A DNA stretch of 46,030 bases from Anaerolineae bacterium (GTDB taxonomy: Bacteria; Chloroflexota; Anaerolineae; J102): positions 1 to 46,030 of the forward strand of contig JALXCB010000133.1 in NCBI GenBank assembly GCA_026991225.1, in the 5' to 3' direction. Of this stretch, positions 1-8,910 are shown in pieces. The notes under the pieces were generated by a model. It made no database searches. It saw only the letters and a program-made list of their open reading frames with translations, and was not told the origin of the DNA. Made by a program: the position numbers and the translations under genes. How positions within the stretch are numbered: the stretch's first letter is position 1; each line of letters starts with the position of its first letter.

Positions 1-127
1 TTTGCCACGAAGACACGAAGAAAACGAAGGCACGACGTATTTTTCTTTATTTTTCCCTTCGTGTCTTCGAAAAACTTCGAGCCTTCGTGGCTTTTGGCGG
101 CCTAAAGTCCAGTACGTTAGCAGTTAC
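1..127 (+). mobile_element. Family A short element, left end cut by the window
   Basis: Long imperfect hairpin of the CACGAAG type: the left arm has repeated CACGAAG words and the right arm CTTCGTG words. It ends at the family A terminus ACGTTAGCAGTTAC (114-127). The left terminus lies outside the window, so no target duplication can be tested. It is closely related to the copies at 2161-2314, 8288-8444 and 20861-21013. Confidence 0.75.
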
Positions 128-339
128 CAAGAAAGCCATACATGTATCCTGCAAAATGTTCTACCACGAAGGCGAAGGAACGAAGACAATGCAGGTTTGC
201 AAGTTTGCAGGTCGCAAGTGGCAAGTCCTTCTGGCTGCGAGGCTTTTCACCTGCCACTTGCCACCTGCCATCTTTTTCCTTCGTGTCGTCGTGTTTTCGT
301 GGTTTTTACCTTGCTATGAGAGAATACGTGTATTGTTAC
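128..339 (+). repeat. Second CACGAAG-type hairpin repeat, family A-like
   Basis: Hairpin with CCACGAAGG near 156 and CGTGGTTTT near 300, ending in GTATTGTTAC at 330-339. The inner part (GCAGGTTTGCAAGTTTGCAG and following) is the reverse complement of the inner part of the composite at 27059-27577. The end resembles the TATACACGTA end of the 26318-26473 copy. The left boundary is unclear because it abuts the 1-127 copy. No protein-coding content is credible here. Confidence 0.6.
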
Positions 340-419
340 GAGAAAATACCATTTCCGGACTTCCATCATTATTGTCACAACGCCACATATCGTACGTATT
401 TTTGGAGGTTCATTCATCC

Positions 420-1922
420 ATGAAGCACAATCAAGCCGTCTCCCGTCGGACAATGCGGGGCTTCGTCACCATTTTCATTGCCGTTCTTCTTCTATTCGCC
501 ACTGCGGTCATTTCCATGGCCGAGTGGGTGACGATCGACACCGATGACTTCGCTATCGATCCCAATTGGGCCAGCGTGACGCCTGTTTATATCGCTGCCA
601 GCAATGACCCCGGCATTGATGACAAAAACGAAATCAAGCAGGCGTGGTATGTGTATGATGGTTCGTATGTTTCTTTCCGGATCGATGTCCAACACTCGAA
701 CATTTTCCTAAGCGATAACAACAAACGAGCAATTGCCTCCCTTGACTGCAACCAAAATGGTAATTTCCGAGACGGAGATGTCCCTGGCGGCCCCTATGGC
801 GATCGCGCCATTATCCTCTATCCGTGGGAGCGCGTCGATCTCACGGACGGCACAGGTCATGTCACGATTTATTCCTCATCGCTAGATGAATTAGGTGATA
901 TCGATGCAGGAAGCGGAGAATGGAAAATGGAAATCAAGCGTCTTTATCCCGAATGTCGGGGACTCAAAGAGGGGATTCCGTTGATATTCACCATCATCGA
1001 CAAAAACAATCCCAATACGCCCATATCCCAGGCGCCACCAGACGGCGATCCGCCTTATTCATATGCTAATCCCATGGATTTCGGCGACGCGCCAAATGAG
1101 GTGAGCTGGGACCAGAGCGTGGGTTTTATTTGCGACCGATATGATACCAAAATGCCCTGTGACGGCCCTCGCCATGGCGTCACCTCCCTGCAACTCGGCC
1201 CGAACATCGACCCCGATGCCGGCGAACTTGCCGATGACCCCGCACTGGCGGACGACACAAATTATGATAGCGCCCCCGACGACGAAGACGGCGCGGCTCC
1301 CAGCCCCGCCGTGACCTGGACCGCGGGCGGCGCAGGTTCGCTGGATGTCAACGTCACTGGCGGCAGCGGCTATCTCAACTGCTGGATCGATTGGGACCGG
1401 GACGAGACGTTCGAGACGGATGAACACGTGATCAATGATGTGGCCGTCAGCGCCGGCGATAGCACACTCTCCCTCAACGTGCCCGCCAGCGTCGCCTTCG
1501 ACGGCCCGTACATGAGTCGATGCCGTCTTTCGCCCAACGCCAATGAAGGAACAACCCCCACAGGCCCGGTCTATGGCGGCGAAGTGGAGGACAATGATTG
1601 GCTGATCCAGCCCGTGGACCTCAGCATCGCCGCCAACGGCGGCAATGTGGACCTCACCTGGACGCACCTCAGCCAAAATGATTCCGAACAGGCCTACAAG
1701 AGCTCGACGCCCTACTTCGATCGGGCCAGCGCCAGCGCGCTGGGAACAACATGCACCACGGGCGCCTGCACCACCAGCGATACGGGCGTGGTAGGCGCGC
1801 CGGCCGACGCCTTCTATTACAAAGTTTACGGCCAGGCCGACGTCAGCGGCGCGACCATCTACTCCACCCCATCCAAAGAAGTTGGCCTGTTCGAGTTCGA
1901 GCTGGTTCCCGGCGCAAATTAA
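420..1922 (+). CDS. Secreted GEVED-domain protein
   Basis: A 500-aa protein starting at an ATG with GGAGG about 10 bases upstream (403-408). The reading frame is open further upstream, but that part is repeat. Residues about 13-37 are a basic stretch plus hydrophobic signal segment. Residues about 38-215 form a beta-rich domain. From about 220, a DFGDAP motif leads into an acidic region (DDTNYDSAPDDEDGA) and a GEVED-type domain with YGGEVEDNDW at about 382-391. The last 100 residues look like a fibronectin-type fold. GEVED domains occur in large secreted or adhesin-like proteins; no catalytic residues are visible. The role is probably extracellular binding. It is a single-gene unit followed by a terminator. 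Confidence 0.85.
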   Translation: MKHNQAVSRRTMRGFVTIFIAVLLLFATAVISMAEWVTIDTDDFAIDPNWASVTPVYIAASNDPGIDDKNEIKQAWYVYDGSYVSFRIDVQHSNIFLSDNNKRAIASLDCNQNGNFRDGDVPGGPYGDRAIILYPWERVDLTDGTGHVTIYSSSLDELGDIDAGSGEWKMEIKRLYPECRGLKEGIPLIFTIIDKNNPNTPISQAPPDGDPPYSYANPMDFGDAPNEVSWDQSVGFICDRYDTKMPCDGPRHGVTSLQLGPNIDPDAGELADDPALADDTNYDSAPDDEDGAAPSPAVTWTAGGAGSLDVNVTGGSGYLNCWIDWDRDETFETDEHVINDVAVSAGDSTLSLNVPASVAFDGPYMSRCRLSPNANEGTTPTGPVYGGEVEDNDWLIQPVDLSIAANGGNVDLTWTHLSQNDSEQAYKSSTPYFDRASASALGTTCTTGACTTSDTGVVGAPADAFYYKVYGQADVSGATIYSTPSKEVGLFEFELVPGAN

Positions 1923-1945
1923 TCTATCAGGATGATGCCCCTATC

Positions 1946-1977
1946 AGGCCCGAGGCGCTTGTCCCGGGCCTTTTTCT
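1946..1977 (+). terminator. Rho-independent terminator after the GEVED gene
   Basis: Stem AGGCCCG (1946-1952) pairs with CGGGCCT (1965-1971), followed by a T-rich tract to 1977. Confidence 0.8.
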
Positions 1978-2022
1978 TATCCTCAAGCCACGTCCGCGAA
2001 TGATCCTTTCGCCCCATAGAGA

Positions 2023-2160
2023 CGGCTATGAAACTAGGATGATCGTCGGTTGCGGAAGGATCGCCAGGCTCCCGTTGGGTGAGGCGACAACGAGCGTGAT
2101 GCGTGAAAACGTGAAACGTGAGATCGTTACGCATCACGCATTACGTGCTTGGCTTCCCAC
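2023..2160 (+). repeat. Family E palindromic repeat
   Basis: Shares a long consensus with 8911-9052 and 38969-39111: GGCTATG, then a GATCGCCAGGC / GTTGGGTGAGGC block, then GCGTGATGCGT and ACGCATCACGC arms around an ACGTGAAACGTGA core, then GGCTTCCC. A family A element has inserted at its right end. No terminal inverted repeats or target duplication were found for family E. Confidence 0.65.
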
Positions 2161-2314
2161 GTAACTGCTAACGTACTTGACTTTAGGCCGCCAAAAGCCA
2201 CGAAGGCTCGAAGTTTTTCGAAGACACGAAGGAAAAATCAAGGAAAATACGTCGTGCCTTGGCTTTTCTTCGTGTCTTCGTGGCAAAAAGTGGTGGCGAT
2301 ACCTTAGCAGTTAC
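2161..2314 (-). mobile_element. Family A element with 8-bp target duplication
   Basis: 154-bp element. The left end GTAACTGCTAACGT and right end CTTAGCAGTTAC are inverted repeats. It is flanked by perfect direct repeats CTTCCCAC at 2153-2160 and 2315-2322. The body is a CACGAAG/CTTCGTG hairpin. It encodes no transposase. The insertion lies inside a family E repeat. Confidence 0.85.
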
Positions 2315-2460
2315 CTTCCCACGCCCGCTTGGCCGCGAGGCGTTTTCATCCGCACCGGCGGGCTATCGCTCGGGCCGCAACGGATGCGCATTGACAAAAT
2401 GGGGTAAAATAAAGGTGAGGCAAGCAAGATCGCGTCCGTTCACGGGATCAGGAGGCTTCT

Positions 2461-3522
2461 ATGACCCACATCCATCGACATCCTGTCCATTGCATTCTGC
2501 CGCCGCACATGCTGGAAGCCATCAAAATGCGCGGGGACGCCAAACAGCGGCGGATGGCGGAGCGCATCGAGAAGGAGGCGGACGCCGCGCGCAAGGCCCG
2601 GGCCGCGGCCGCGCCCGAACGCGCCCATCTGGGGACGCCCGCCTTTGCCGGGCCCGCGCCGGCGCTGCCCAACCGCGAGGTGTATAACGGCGGATACAAG
2701 CGGGAACTGCCGGGCCGATTGGTTCGGAAAGAAGGCGATCCGCCCTCCCGCAGCAAACTCGTCAACACCGTCTACGACCTCACCGGCAAGGTCTTCGAGT
2801 TCTACCTCAAGGAATTCAAGCGTAACTCCATCGACGGGCAGGGGATGACCATCATCTCCACGGTGCATCATCGCCGGAAATACAGCAACGCATTCTGGAA
2901 TGGCCGTCAGATGGTGTTTGGCGATGGCGACGGGGTTCTTTTCAAGAGCTTCGTCGATCTCTCCATCATCGGGCATGAGCTGACCCACGGCGTGGTGCAA
3001 TTCTCGGGCGGATTGACCTATCAGGATCAATCGGGCGCGCTCAACGAGAGCCTGGCCGATGTCTTTGGCGTGATGATCGTCCAGTACGCCAAAAAGCAGA
3101 CCGCGGCCGAGGCCAGTTGGCTGGTGGGCGAGGAGCTGTTCACCCCCGAGGTGGAAGGCGACGCGCTGCGCTCGCTGCGGGCGCCGGGCCTGGCCTATGA
3201 CGACGACATTCTGGGCAAAGATCCCCAGCCCTATCACATGAGCTTCTACGTCAGTTCGTGCACCGATTACGGCGGCGTGCACATCAACTCGGGCATCCCC
3301 AATCACGCCTTTTACCTGCTGGCCCAATATCTGGGCGGTTATTCGTGGGAGAAGGCGGGCCAGATCTGGTATCAGGCCATGCAGTCGTTGCGAAATCCCA
3401 AGGCCACGTTCGCCGATTGGGCCGATATGACCGTGCAAACGGCCTGGCAGTTGTTCGGCGCAGGCAGTTTCGAAATGGCCATGACGCGAAGGGCCTGGAA
3501 ACTGGTAGGCATTCCCGTATGA
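2461..3522 (+). CDS. M4 family zinc metalloprotease (protealysin-like)
   Basis: A 353-aa protein; the ATG is preceded by AGGAGG (2449-2454). The thermolysin-family signature HELTHG is at about residues 178-182, with the second zinc-ligand motif NESLADVFG about 20 residues later. The C-terminal domain has GVHINSGIPNHAFYLLA, carrying the substrate-binding and catalytic His region typical of peptidase_M4_C. There is no signal peptide and only a short N-terminal propeptide-like segment (HCILPPHMLEAI), as in protealysin rather than in secreted thermolysin with its long propeptide. The last codon and stop overlap the start of the next gene (ATGA), so the two are translationally coupled. The likely role is a cytoplasmic or atypically released neutral protease. 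Confidence 0.92.
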   Translation: MTHIHRHPVHCILPPHMLEAIKMRGDAKQRRMAERIEKEADAARKARAAAAPERAHLGTPAFAGPAPALPNREVYNGGYKRELPGRLVRKEGDPPSRSKLVNTVYDLTGKVFEFYLKEFKRNSIDGQGMTIISTVHHRRKYSNAFWNGRQMVFGDGDGVLFKSFVDLSIIGHELTHGVVQFSGGLTYQDQSGALNESLADVFGVMIVQYAKKQTAAEASWLVGEELFTPEVEGDALRSLRAPGLAYDDDILGKDPQPYHMSFYVSSCTDYGGVHINSGIPNHAFYLLAQYLGGYSWEKAGQIWYQAMQSLRNPKATFADWADMTVQTAWQLFGAGSFEMAMTRRAWKLVGIPV

Positions 3523-3977
3523 GCAAGATCAAGCAGATTTATCTCCGCACCTCAGGCGGCATGGGCATTCCCATCGAGGGCGAGGTCGAGATCGACGCCC
3601 TGCCCCAAGACCTGGCCAGACGGGTGCAGCGCGTCCTCGCTCCCCAGCGGCTGGACCGCATTGCCAAACGCCCTCGCTCCTCCATCCCAGACCAGATCGC
3701 TTACGAACTCGTTCTGCCCAGCGAGCAGCGTCCGGAGCCCCGCGTCTATGCGTTCGAGGAATCCCAGGCGGATGACGATGTGTTGGACGTGCTGGATGAA
3801 CTGACGGCGCGCATCGTCGAGGCGACGTTTCGGGCGAGAAAAGAAGCGCGGGGCATGGCGGAGAATGCGCCCAACCCGTCCCCGGCGGGCGCTGCACTCG
3901 TCCAGGAAACGCTGTTTTCTATGCCAGACGCCGAGAATCTGGAAGACGAGGGGCAGGAAGGGGATGCGTCTTTATGA
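3519..3977 (+). CDS. Emfourin-like protease inhibitor candidate
   Basis: A 152-aa protein starting in the ATGA that overlaps the protease stop. The N-terminus IYLRTSGGMGIPIEGEVEIDALP resembles the emfourin family: small proteins encoded directly after protealysin-like M4 proteases that inhibit them. Residues about 5-90 look like the folded domain. The rest, from about 95, is Ala/Glu-rich and probably a helical tail. There is no signal peptide, in agreement with a cytoplasmic partner. Recognition rests on gene position plus the GG-containing N-terminus, not on a known active residue. Its 3' end overlaps the convergent MazG-like gene by 6 bases. Confidence 0.65.
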   Translation: MSKIKQIYLRTSGGMGIPIEGEVEIDALPQDLARRVQRVLAPQRLDRIAKRPRSSIPDQIAYELVLPSEQRPEPRVYAFEESQADDDVLDVLDELTARIVEATFRARKEARGMAENAPNPSPAGAALVQETLFSMPDAENLEDEGQEGDASL

Positions 3978-4304
3978 GGATTTGGGATGCCAGCCGGGCT
4001 CATCCTCCGAAAAACGCGCGTCAACCCTGTCTTGCAACTCCAGCAGGGCTTCCTGGATGTCGATATCGAACTGGTAGGCGAGTTTGAAGAGGAAGACGAT
4101 GGTGTCGGCCAGCTCGCGGGCCAGGGCCGCGCGATGCTCTTCGGGCATGGCGTCCCGCTTGTAGCCCTTGAGGAAGAGCACTTCCCGGGCGACTTCGCCC
4201 AGCTCTTCCATGGCATGCACCAGGGTCAGGCCCGGGTCCGCCTTGTCGAAATCTCGAGCTTCATCCCATTCCTTGAGCCACTGTTGATAGTCGGCGATGT
4301 TCAT
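3972..4304 (-). CDS. MazG-like nucleotide pyrophosphohydrolase
   Basis: A 110-aa all-helical protein with the MazG/NTP-PPase metal-binding pattern EELGE (about residues 33-37) and ELADTI (about 63-68). Proteins of this family hydrolyse (non-canonical) nucleoside triphosphates to monophosphates and pyrophosphate. The length fits the single-domain house-cleaning members (RS21-C6/MazG-like), not the two-domain E. coli MazG. The ATG overlaps the stop of the upstream serine hydrolase by four bases, so it is the last gene of the argS-recO unit. Its stop overlaps tail-to-tail with the emfourin-like gene. Confidence 0.8.
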   Translation of the reverse strand: MNIADYQQWLKEWDEARDFDKADPGLTLVHAMEELGEVAREVLFLKGYKRDAMPEEHRAALARELADTIVFLFKLAYQFDIDIQEALLELQDRVDARFSEDEPGWHPKSS

Positions 4305-5665
4305 GGCGCAGCCTCCAACACGGCCCGTAGAAACGCGCCCTCATCCCAGGCCCCGCCCCGGCTGACGCCCAACCGCACGGCGACCATGTTCCGGGAGGGG
4401 ATGACGACCACGTATTGGCCGTCGTGGCCTTCGGCTGCGTACGCGTCTTCGGGGACGCCCTCCCATTCCTTATGCTCGCCCGAGCCTCGATTCAACCACC
4501 ATAGCGCGCCATATTCTCCCTGTGAGGGCGGCGTGGGCGTGCGGGCGTAGTCCACCCAGCCCTCGGGCAGGATGCGCTGGCCGTTCCAGACGCCATCCTG
4601 CAGGTAGAGCAGGCCAAAGCGGGCCCAATCGCGGGCCGTGGCGTACATGTAGGAAGACCCCACGAATGTGCCCGACGCGTCCGGCTCCAGCACGGCGCTG
4701 GTCATGCCCAGGCGGTTGAAGAATGCCTGGCGGGGAAAGCTCCAGTACACCTGGATATCGCCGCCGATCACGTGGCGGATGATGCGGGAGAGGATGTTGG
4801 CCGTGCCGCTGGAGTAGTTCCACACGGTGTCGGGCGGCGCGGCCAGGGGCATGGACGCGGCGTAGGCGGCCATGTCGCTGCTGTTGTAGAGCATCTGGGT
4901 GACGCCCGTGCGCAGGTCGCCGTAGTCCTCGTTGAATTCCAGGCCGCTGCTCATGCGGATGAGCTGGTCGGTGGTGATGGCGTGGCGGGGATCGTCGGGC
5001 GAGGCCCATTCGGGCACGGGCGCGGGCTGGTGGATGTCCAGCTTGCCCTCTCCAACCAGCACGCCCAGCAGGGCGTGGGTGACGCTTTTGGTCATGGACC
5101 AGCCCAGGAAGGGCGTGTCTGCACCGTAGCCCTCCGCGTAGCGCTCGGCGATGATGCGGCCATCTTTGACGATGACGATGGCGCGGGTGCGCCGCGGATT
5201 GGCGGGGTTGGGTTCGGCAAACGCCTCGTCCAGCACAGCTTCCAGGGCGGGATTGGGCTCATAGGTCGCGGCCTCACCCTCGGGCCAGGGCAAATCGGGA
5301 TTGAGCGGCTCGGGCGGGGGGAAGTTGGGCGATTGGGTCTCGAAGGGGCCTTTGCCTGCCAGCAGGGTGCAGCCCAGGCCGGACCGATAGATGGCCTTTT
5401 GCTTCGCCGCCCACCCCCACAACGTGGCCGAAAGCCCATCCTCCTCCTGCTTGACCCGCAGGAAGGGGACCAGGGGGTTGTCGGGCAGCTCGGCCATGGC
5501 CGTGTCGATGCTCTGGCCGGTGAGATAGTGGTTGGAGCACACCACCTTGGCCGTGTAGCCCGTGGCCACCTTGAAGACGGGGAGCATGTAGAAGTAACCC
5601 CCAACCAGCGCGACAAGCAGAACGACAACCAGGGCGATGAGGATGCGAAGGAGCCAACGTTTCAT
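4301..5665 (-). CDS. Serine hydrolase, class C beta-lactamase-like
   Basis: A 454-aa protein. Residues 1-28 form an N-terminal membrane segment (LLRILIALVVVLLVALVGGYFYM), probably an anchor. The beta-lactamase/transpeptidase-like fold has the nucleophile motif SMTK (about residue 196), a YSS motif in the position of the YxN/YSN motif, and HDGQY near the C-terminus in the place of the KTG-like motif. Members include esterases, D-aminopeptidases and 6-aminohexanoate hydrolases; the substrate cannot be read. It sits 19 bases after recO and overlaps the MazG-like gene. No lipobox or conventional cleaved signal is obvious. Confidence 0.85.
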   Translation of the reverse strand: MKRWLLRILIALVVVLLVALVGGYFYMLPVFKVATGYTAKVVCSNHYLTGQSIDTAMAELPDNPLVPFLRVKQEEDGLSATLWGWAAKQKAIYRSGLGCTLLAGKGPFETQSPNFPPPEPLNPDLPWPEGEAATYEPNPALEAVLDEAFAEPNPANPRRTRAIVIVKDGRIIAERYAEGYGADTPFLGWSMTKSVTHALLGVLVGEGKLDIHQPAPVPEWASPDDPRHAITTDQLIRMSSGLEFNEDYGDLRTGVTQMLYNSSDMAAYAASMPLAAPPDTVWNYSSGTANILSRIIRHVIGGDIQVYWSFPRQAFFNRLGMTSAVLEPDASGTFVGSSYMYATARDWARFGLLYLQDGVWNGQRILPEGWVDYARTPTPPSQGEYGALWWLNRGSGEHKEWEGVPEDAYAAEGHDGQYVVVIPSRNMVAVRLGVSRGGAWDEGAFLRAVLEAAP

Positions 5666-5684
5666 GAAAGCGTTCCTTGGAGAA

Positions 5685-6449
5685 TCAATTTGCTCGGATT
5701 TGGTGGATGAATTTCGATGATTTCAGGCGGCGTTCCAGTAGAAATCGCAGGTAGTCCCCGGTCAGTTTCTCCACCTGGCGCAGGGTGCTCGGCTTGAGTT
5801 GCAGACGGATGATGTGGTTGTAGGGCTGGGTCTGGAGATAGCGCAGCACCTTCAGGGCGTTGAGGGGAATGGGTTGCGCGCCCGAAGCGCCTTCGCCATG
5901 GCTGGGGCAGAGCACGCCGCCTCGTTCCAGGCTGAAGTAATTGAGTTCCGGGCGGATGGCTTCCCCGCACTGAACGCAATGAAAGAGCTGGGGCGCAAAG
6001 CCCACATGCTTCAGCAGCACCAGCTCATACCAGCGGGCGGTGAGAGCGGGGTTGGGTGATGTTTCCAGATGCCGGAATGCTGTGAGCAGCAGATCGTAGA
6101 GTTCGGGATGGGGGTCGTTTTCCTGCACGAACGCATCCAGCAGCTCGCAGAAATAGTAGGCGTAGGCGGTGCGGTCCAGGTCCTCGCGCAGCCTGCGAAA
6201 GCTGGTGATGGTCTGGGCGCTGGTGATGATATCCCACGTTTTGCCTTTGGCCAGCATGAGATTGACGTGGGTGAAGGGCTCCAGATGCCCGGCTTTGCGG
6301 CTGGTGGGCTTGCGCACGCCCTTGGCGATGACCACGCGCTTGCCATACTCGGGCGTGAAGAGGGTGATGACGCGGTCCGCCTCCCCCTGCTCCCTGCGTT
6401 TGAGGATGATGGCCCGGGTGCGATAGACGCGTTCACGATGGGAGGACAT
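5685..6449 (-). CDS. recO: DNA repair protein RecO
   Basis: About 254 aa; a GTG one codon further upstream (6452) is an alternative start. The N-terminal OB-fold begins YRTRAIILKRREQGEADRVI, typical of RecO. The helical C-terminal domain carries a zinc-finger-like CVQCGEAI plus a later Cys (VLCPSHG). RecO loads RecA onto SSB-coated single-stranded DNA together with RecR, whose gene is 3 kb away. It starts 11 bases after the argS stop and belongs to the same unit. Confidence 0.93.
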   Translation of the reverse strand: MSSHRERVYRTRAIILKRREQGEADRVITLFTPEYGKRVVIAKGVRKPTSRKAGHLEPFTHVNLMLAKGKTWDIITSAQTITSFRRLREDLDRTAYAYYFCELLDAFVQENDPHPELYDLLLTAFRHLETSPNPALTARWYELVLLKHVGFAPQLFHCVQCGEAIRPELNYFSLERGGVLCPSHGEGASGAQPIPLNALKVLRYLQTQPYNHIIRLQLKPSTLRQVEKLTGDYLRFLLERRLKSSKFIHQIRAN

Positions 6450-6460
6450 CACTCATCGAA

Positions 6461-8161
6461 TTACATTTTCTCCGGCGCGGACATGCCCATGAGGCCCAAC
6501 ACATAAGCCAGCGTGGTTTTGGCGGCCTGCACCAGCATGAGCCGGGCCTCGGTCAGGTCCTTCTGGGCGGGATCGTCGGAGAGGACGCGGCAATGGCCGT
6601 AGAAGTTGGTGTAGATCTTGGCCAGGTCGAGGGCGTAGTGGGGGAGATGATGAGGCGCCAGGCGTTCCACCGCGAAGAGGACGACCTCGGGCAGTTGCAG
6701 CATTTTGCGCAGCAGGGCCAGTTCTTCGGGGCATGCCAGCAGGTCGAGATGGGCGTCGCTGGGCGCGAAGCCCGCGTCCGCGGCCTTGCGCAGGATGGAG
6801 GAGGCGCGGGCGTGGGCGTATTGGATGTAGTAGACCGGGTTTTCACTGCTCTGGGCCACGGCCAGGTCGATGTCGAAGTCGATGCGGGCCTCGTTGGAAT
6901 GGCTGAGGAGGAAGTAGCGGGCTGCATCCGCCCCAACTTCTTCCAAAACCTCGCGCATGGTGATGATCTCGCCCGATCGCTTGGAGATTTTGACTTCCTT
7001 GCCCCCGCGCTTGAGAGTGACCAGGTCGTAGAGGACGATGGTGAGCCGTTCGGGGTCGATGCCAAAGGCTTTGAGCGCGGGCGGCAGGCGTTTGGCCTGG
7101 TTCTGATGGTCCACAGCCCACACGTTGATGACCCAATCGAAGCCGCGCACGATGAATTTGTGGTAGTGATAGGCCATGTCGCTGGCGAAGTAGCCGGGTT
7201 CGCCATTGGAGCGCACGAAGACTTCATCCCGGTCGCCGCCGATGTATTTGCTGGCCCGGAACCAGACCGCACCCTCCTTCTCGTAGAGGTCGCCCTGTTC
7301 GCTGAGGATGGCGAAGACCCGAGCAAAAGTGCCGTCATCGTACAGACTTTGCTCGGAGAACCATTCATCGAACTGCACGTTCATCATGGCCAGGTCGTCT
7401 TTCAGCTCATCCAGCACGATCTTCAGGCCCAATTCCCGAAAGCGGGGGATGATTGCTTCCTCGGGCAGGTTCAACAGGCTATCGCCGTGCTCTTCCCGAA
7501 TGATTTTGGCGTAGTCGATCATGTACGCGCCCGGATAGCCGTCCGCGGGGATATCGACATCGAGCCCGAAGAGCTGCTGGTAGCGCCGCCACAGGGTCAT
7601 GGCGAAGGTTTCGATCTGGGTTCCCCGGTCGTTGACGTAGTATTCCCGCTGCACCTGATAGCCGCTGTTCTCCAGCAGGCGGGCCAGGGCGTCGCCGATG
7701 GCTGCGTTGCGGGCGCCGCCGAAGTGGAGCGGGCCCGTGGGGTTGGCGCTGACGAATTCCACCTGCACTTTCTTGCCTCCGCCCAGGTCCACTTTGAAGT
7801 AGTCGGGGCCCTGGTGGACGATGGCGCCGGCCTGTCGGGCCAGCCACGCGGGCGAAAGGTGGAGGTTGATGAAGCCCGGTTTGGCCAGCTCCGCTCGGTC
7901 CAGAAAATCGGCCTGGGGCAGGCGTTTGATCAGGATCTCGCCGATCTGCATGGGCGAAAGTTTGCCGCCGCCCTTCTCTTTGAGGGCGTTGTTCACCGGT
8001 TTCACGATTTGCAAGGGCAGGGCGGTGGAGTAATCCCCCTGGCCTTCGCGACGCGGGCGGGTGACGGTGATCTCCGGCATGGGGAATTTGGGCAGATCGC
8101 CCTTCTTCTGGGCTTTTTTCAGCGCCTGGCGGATGAGTGCTTCGAGTTGGGTTTGGATCAT
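6461..8161 (-). CDS. argS: Arginyl-tRNA synthetase
   Basis: A 566-aa class I aminoacyl-tRNA synthetase. It charges tRNA-Arg with arginine using ATP. An N-terminal Arg_tRNA_synt_N domain (about 1-100) is followed by the HIGH-equivalent region SANPTGPLHFGGARNAAIGD (about 133-152), the nucleotide-binding KISKRSGEI segment, and a C-terminal DALR anticodon-binding domain ending VLGLMGMSAPEKM. The length is normal. It is the first gene of argS-recO-hydrolase-MazG. No clear ribosome-binding site was seen just upstream of the ATG. Confidence 0.96.
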   Translation of the reverse strand: MIQTQLEALIRQALKKAQKKGDLPKFPMPEITVTRPRREGQGDYSTALPLQIVKPVNNALKEKGGGKLSPMQIGEILIKRLPQADFLDRAELAKPGFINLHLSPAWLARQAGAIVHQGPDYFKVDLGGGKKVQVEFVSANPTGPLHFGGARNAAIGDALARLLENSGYQVQREYYVNDRGTQIETFAMTLWRRYQQLFGLDVDIPADGYPGAYMIDYAKIIREEHGDSLLNLPEEAIIPRFRELGLKIVLDELKDDLAMMNVQFDEWFSEQSLYDDGTFARVFAILSEQGDLYEKEGAVWFRASKYIGGDRDEVFVRSNGEPGYFASDMAYHYHKFIVRGFDWVINVWAVDHQNQAKRLPPALKAFGIDPERLTIVLYDLVTLKRGGKEVKISKRSGEIITMREVLEEVGADAARYFLLSHSNEARIDFDIDLAVAQSSENPVYYIQYAHARASSILRKAADAGFAPSDAHLDLLACPEELALLRKMLQLPEVVLFAVERLAPHHLPHYALDLAKIYTNFYGHCRVLSDDPAQKDLTEARLMLVQAAKTTLAYVLGLMGMSAPEKM

Positions 8162-8228
8162 GATTTTTCGATTATCGGACAGATGGAGATTGACGGTTGG
8201 GGTGATGCGCGTTGTGTGAGTTTACCAC

Positions 8229-8283
8229 AACGTGAATCGTGAAACGTAAAACGTGAAGGGAGGGCGCGTGATGTTTCACGCGA
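8229..8283 (+). repeat. Partial family E-like sequence
   Basis: ACGTGAATCGTGAAACGT, AAACGTGAAGG and GTGATGTTTCACGCG are degenerate family E core words located upstream of argS. The flanking consensus is missing, so this is a remnant. Confidence 0.4.
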
Positions 8284-8287
8284 GGAC

Positions 8288-8444
8288 GTAACAACAACTG
8301 AGGTCGCGCCGCCACTTTTTGCCACGAAGGCACGAAGAGAACGAAGGCACGAAGTATTTTTCTAGATTTTTCCCTTCGTGTCTTCGGAAAACTTCGAGAC
8401 TCCGTGGCTTCTCGGCGCCTAAAGTCGAGTACGTTAGCAGTTAC
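8288..8444 (+). mobile_element. Family A element, no target duplication left
   Basis: 157 bp. The right end ACGTTAGCAGTTAC is intact. The left end reads GTAACAACAACTGAGGT, i.e. the consensus GTAACTACTAAGGT with a small insertion. The interior matches the 1-127 copy almost word for word. The flanking 8-mers differ (GCGAGGAC and AGCCCCTT), so the duplication is lost or one edge was rearranged. Confidence 0.75.
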
Positions 8445-8472
8445 AGCCCCTTCGCTGCTTGGCCCAATCGCT

Positions 8473-8898
8473 TCAATCCTCGCCCCATTCCCGCAGAATC
8501 AAGCGGAAGATGTCGGATTCGGTGATGACGCCCACGGGGTGATGCTGTGCGTCCACCACAGGCACGCCCCCGATCTTGTGGTCCAGCATCAGCCTGATGA
8601 CCTGGCGCAGGTGCTCCTCGGGCCCGACCGCGTGCACGGGCGCGGACATGATCTCATCCACCGCCAGCAAGATTTCGTCCTGGTCGGGCGCGTAGGGGTT
8701 GGTGAGATTGTAGATGGAGAGGGCTTCGCGCACGTCGCCATCGCTGATGATGCCGATGAGCACGTTTTCTTCATCGACTACGGGGAGGCGACGAATGTTC
8801 CGTTCCTCCATCAGCGCGGACGCTTCCAGCACGGTGGCGTCCCAGCGGATGGTCACGGCGGGGGAGGTCATCACATCGCGGGCGAGATAGGGCTGCAT
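8473..8898 (-). CDS. CBS-domain pair protein
   Basis: A 141-aa protein made of two CBS domains: VMTSPAVTIRWDATVLEASALM with LPVVDEENVLIGIISDGDV (first), and IMSAPVHAVGPEEHLRQVI with GGVPVVDAQHHPVGVITESDI (second). CBS pairs bind adenosyl ligands (AMP, ATP, SAM) as sensors or regulators; the partner is unknown. An AGGAG sits before the ATG. A second CBS-pair gene of the same length lies 200 bases upstream in the same direction, which suggests an old duplication. Confidence 0.9.
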   Translation of the reverse strand: MQPYLARDVMTSPAVTIRWDATVLEASALMEERNIRRLPVVDEENVLIGIISDGDVREALSIYNLTNPYAPDQDEILLAVDEIMSAPVHAVGPEEHLRQVIRLMLDHKIGGVPVVDAQHHPVGVITESDIFRLILREWGED

Positions 8899-8910
8899 GG
8901 CGCGCTCCTG

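Noticed and set aside
2-319. Reading frame starting MPRRHEENEG in the first repeat (also at 8319-8525)
   Set aside because: Both frames lie wholly in CACGAAG hairpin repeats and share the peptide only because the repeat is shared; no ribosome-binding site and no protein-like composition.
2386-2412. TTGACA and TAAAAT before the M4 protease as a promoter
   Set aside because: The spacer is only 8 bases; neither box has a correctly placed partner.
6593-8242. 549-aa frame on the plus strand across argS
   Set aside because: Antisense shadow of argS, without recognisable domains.
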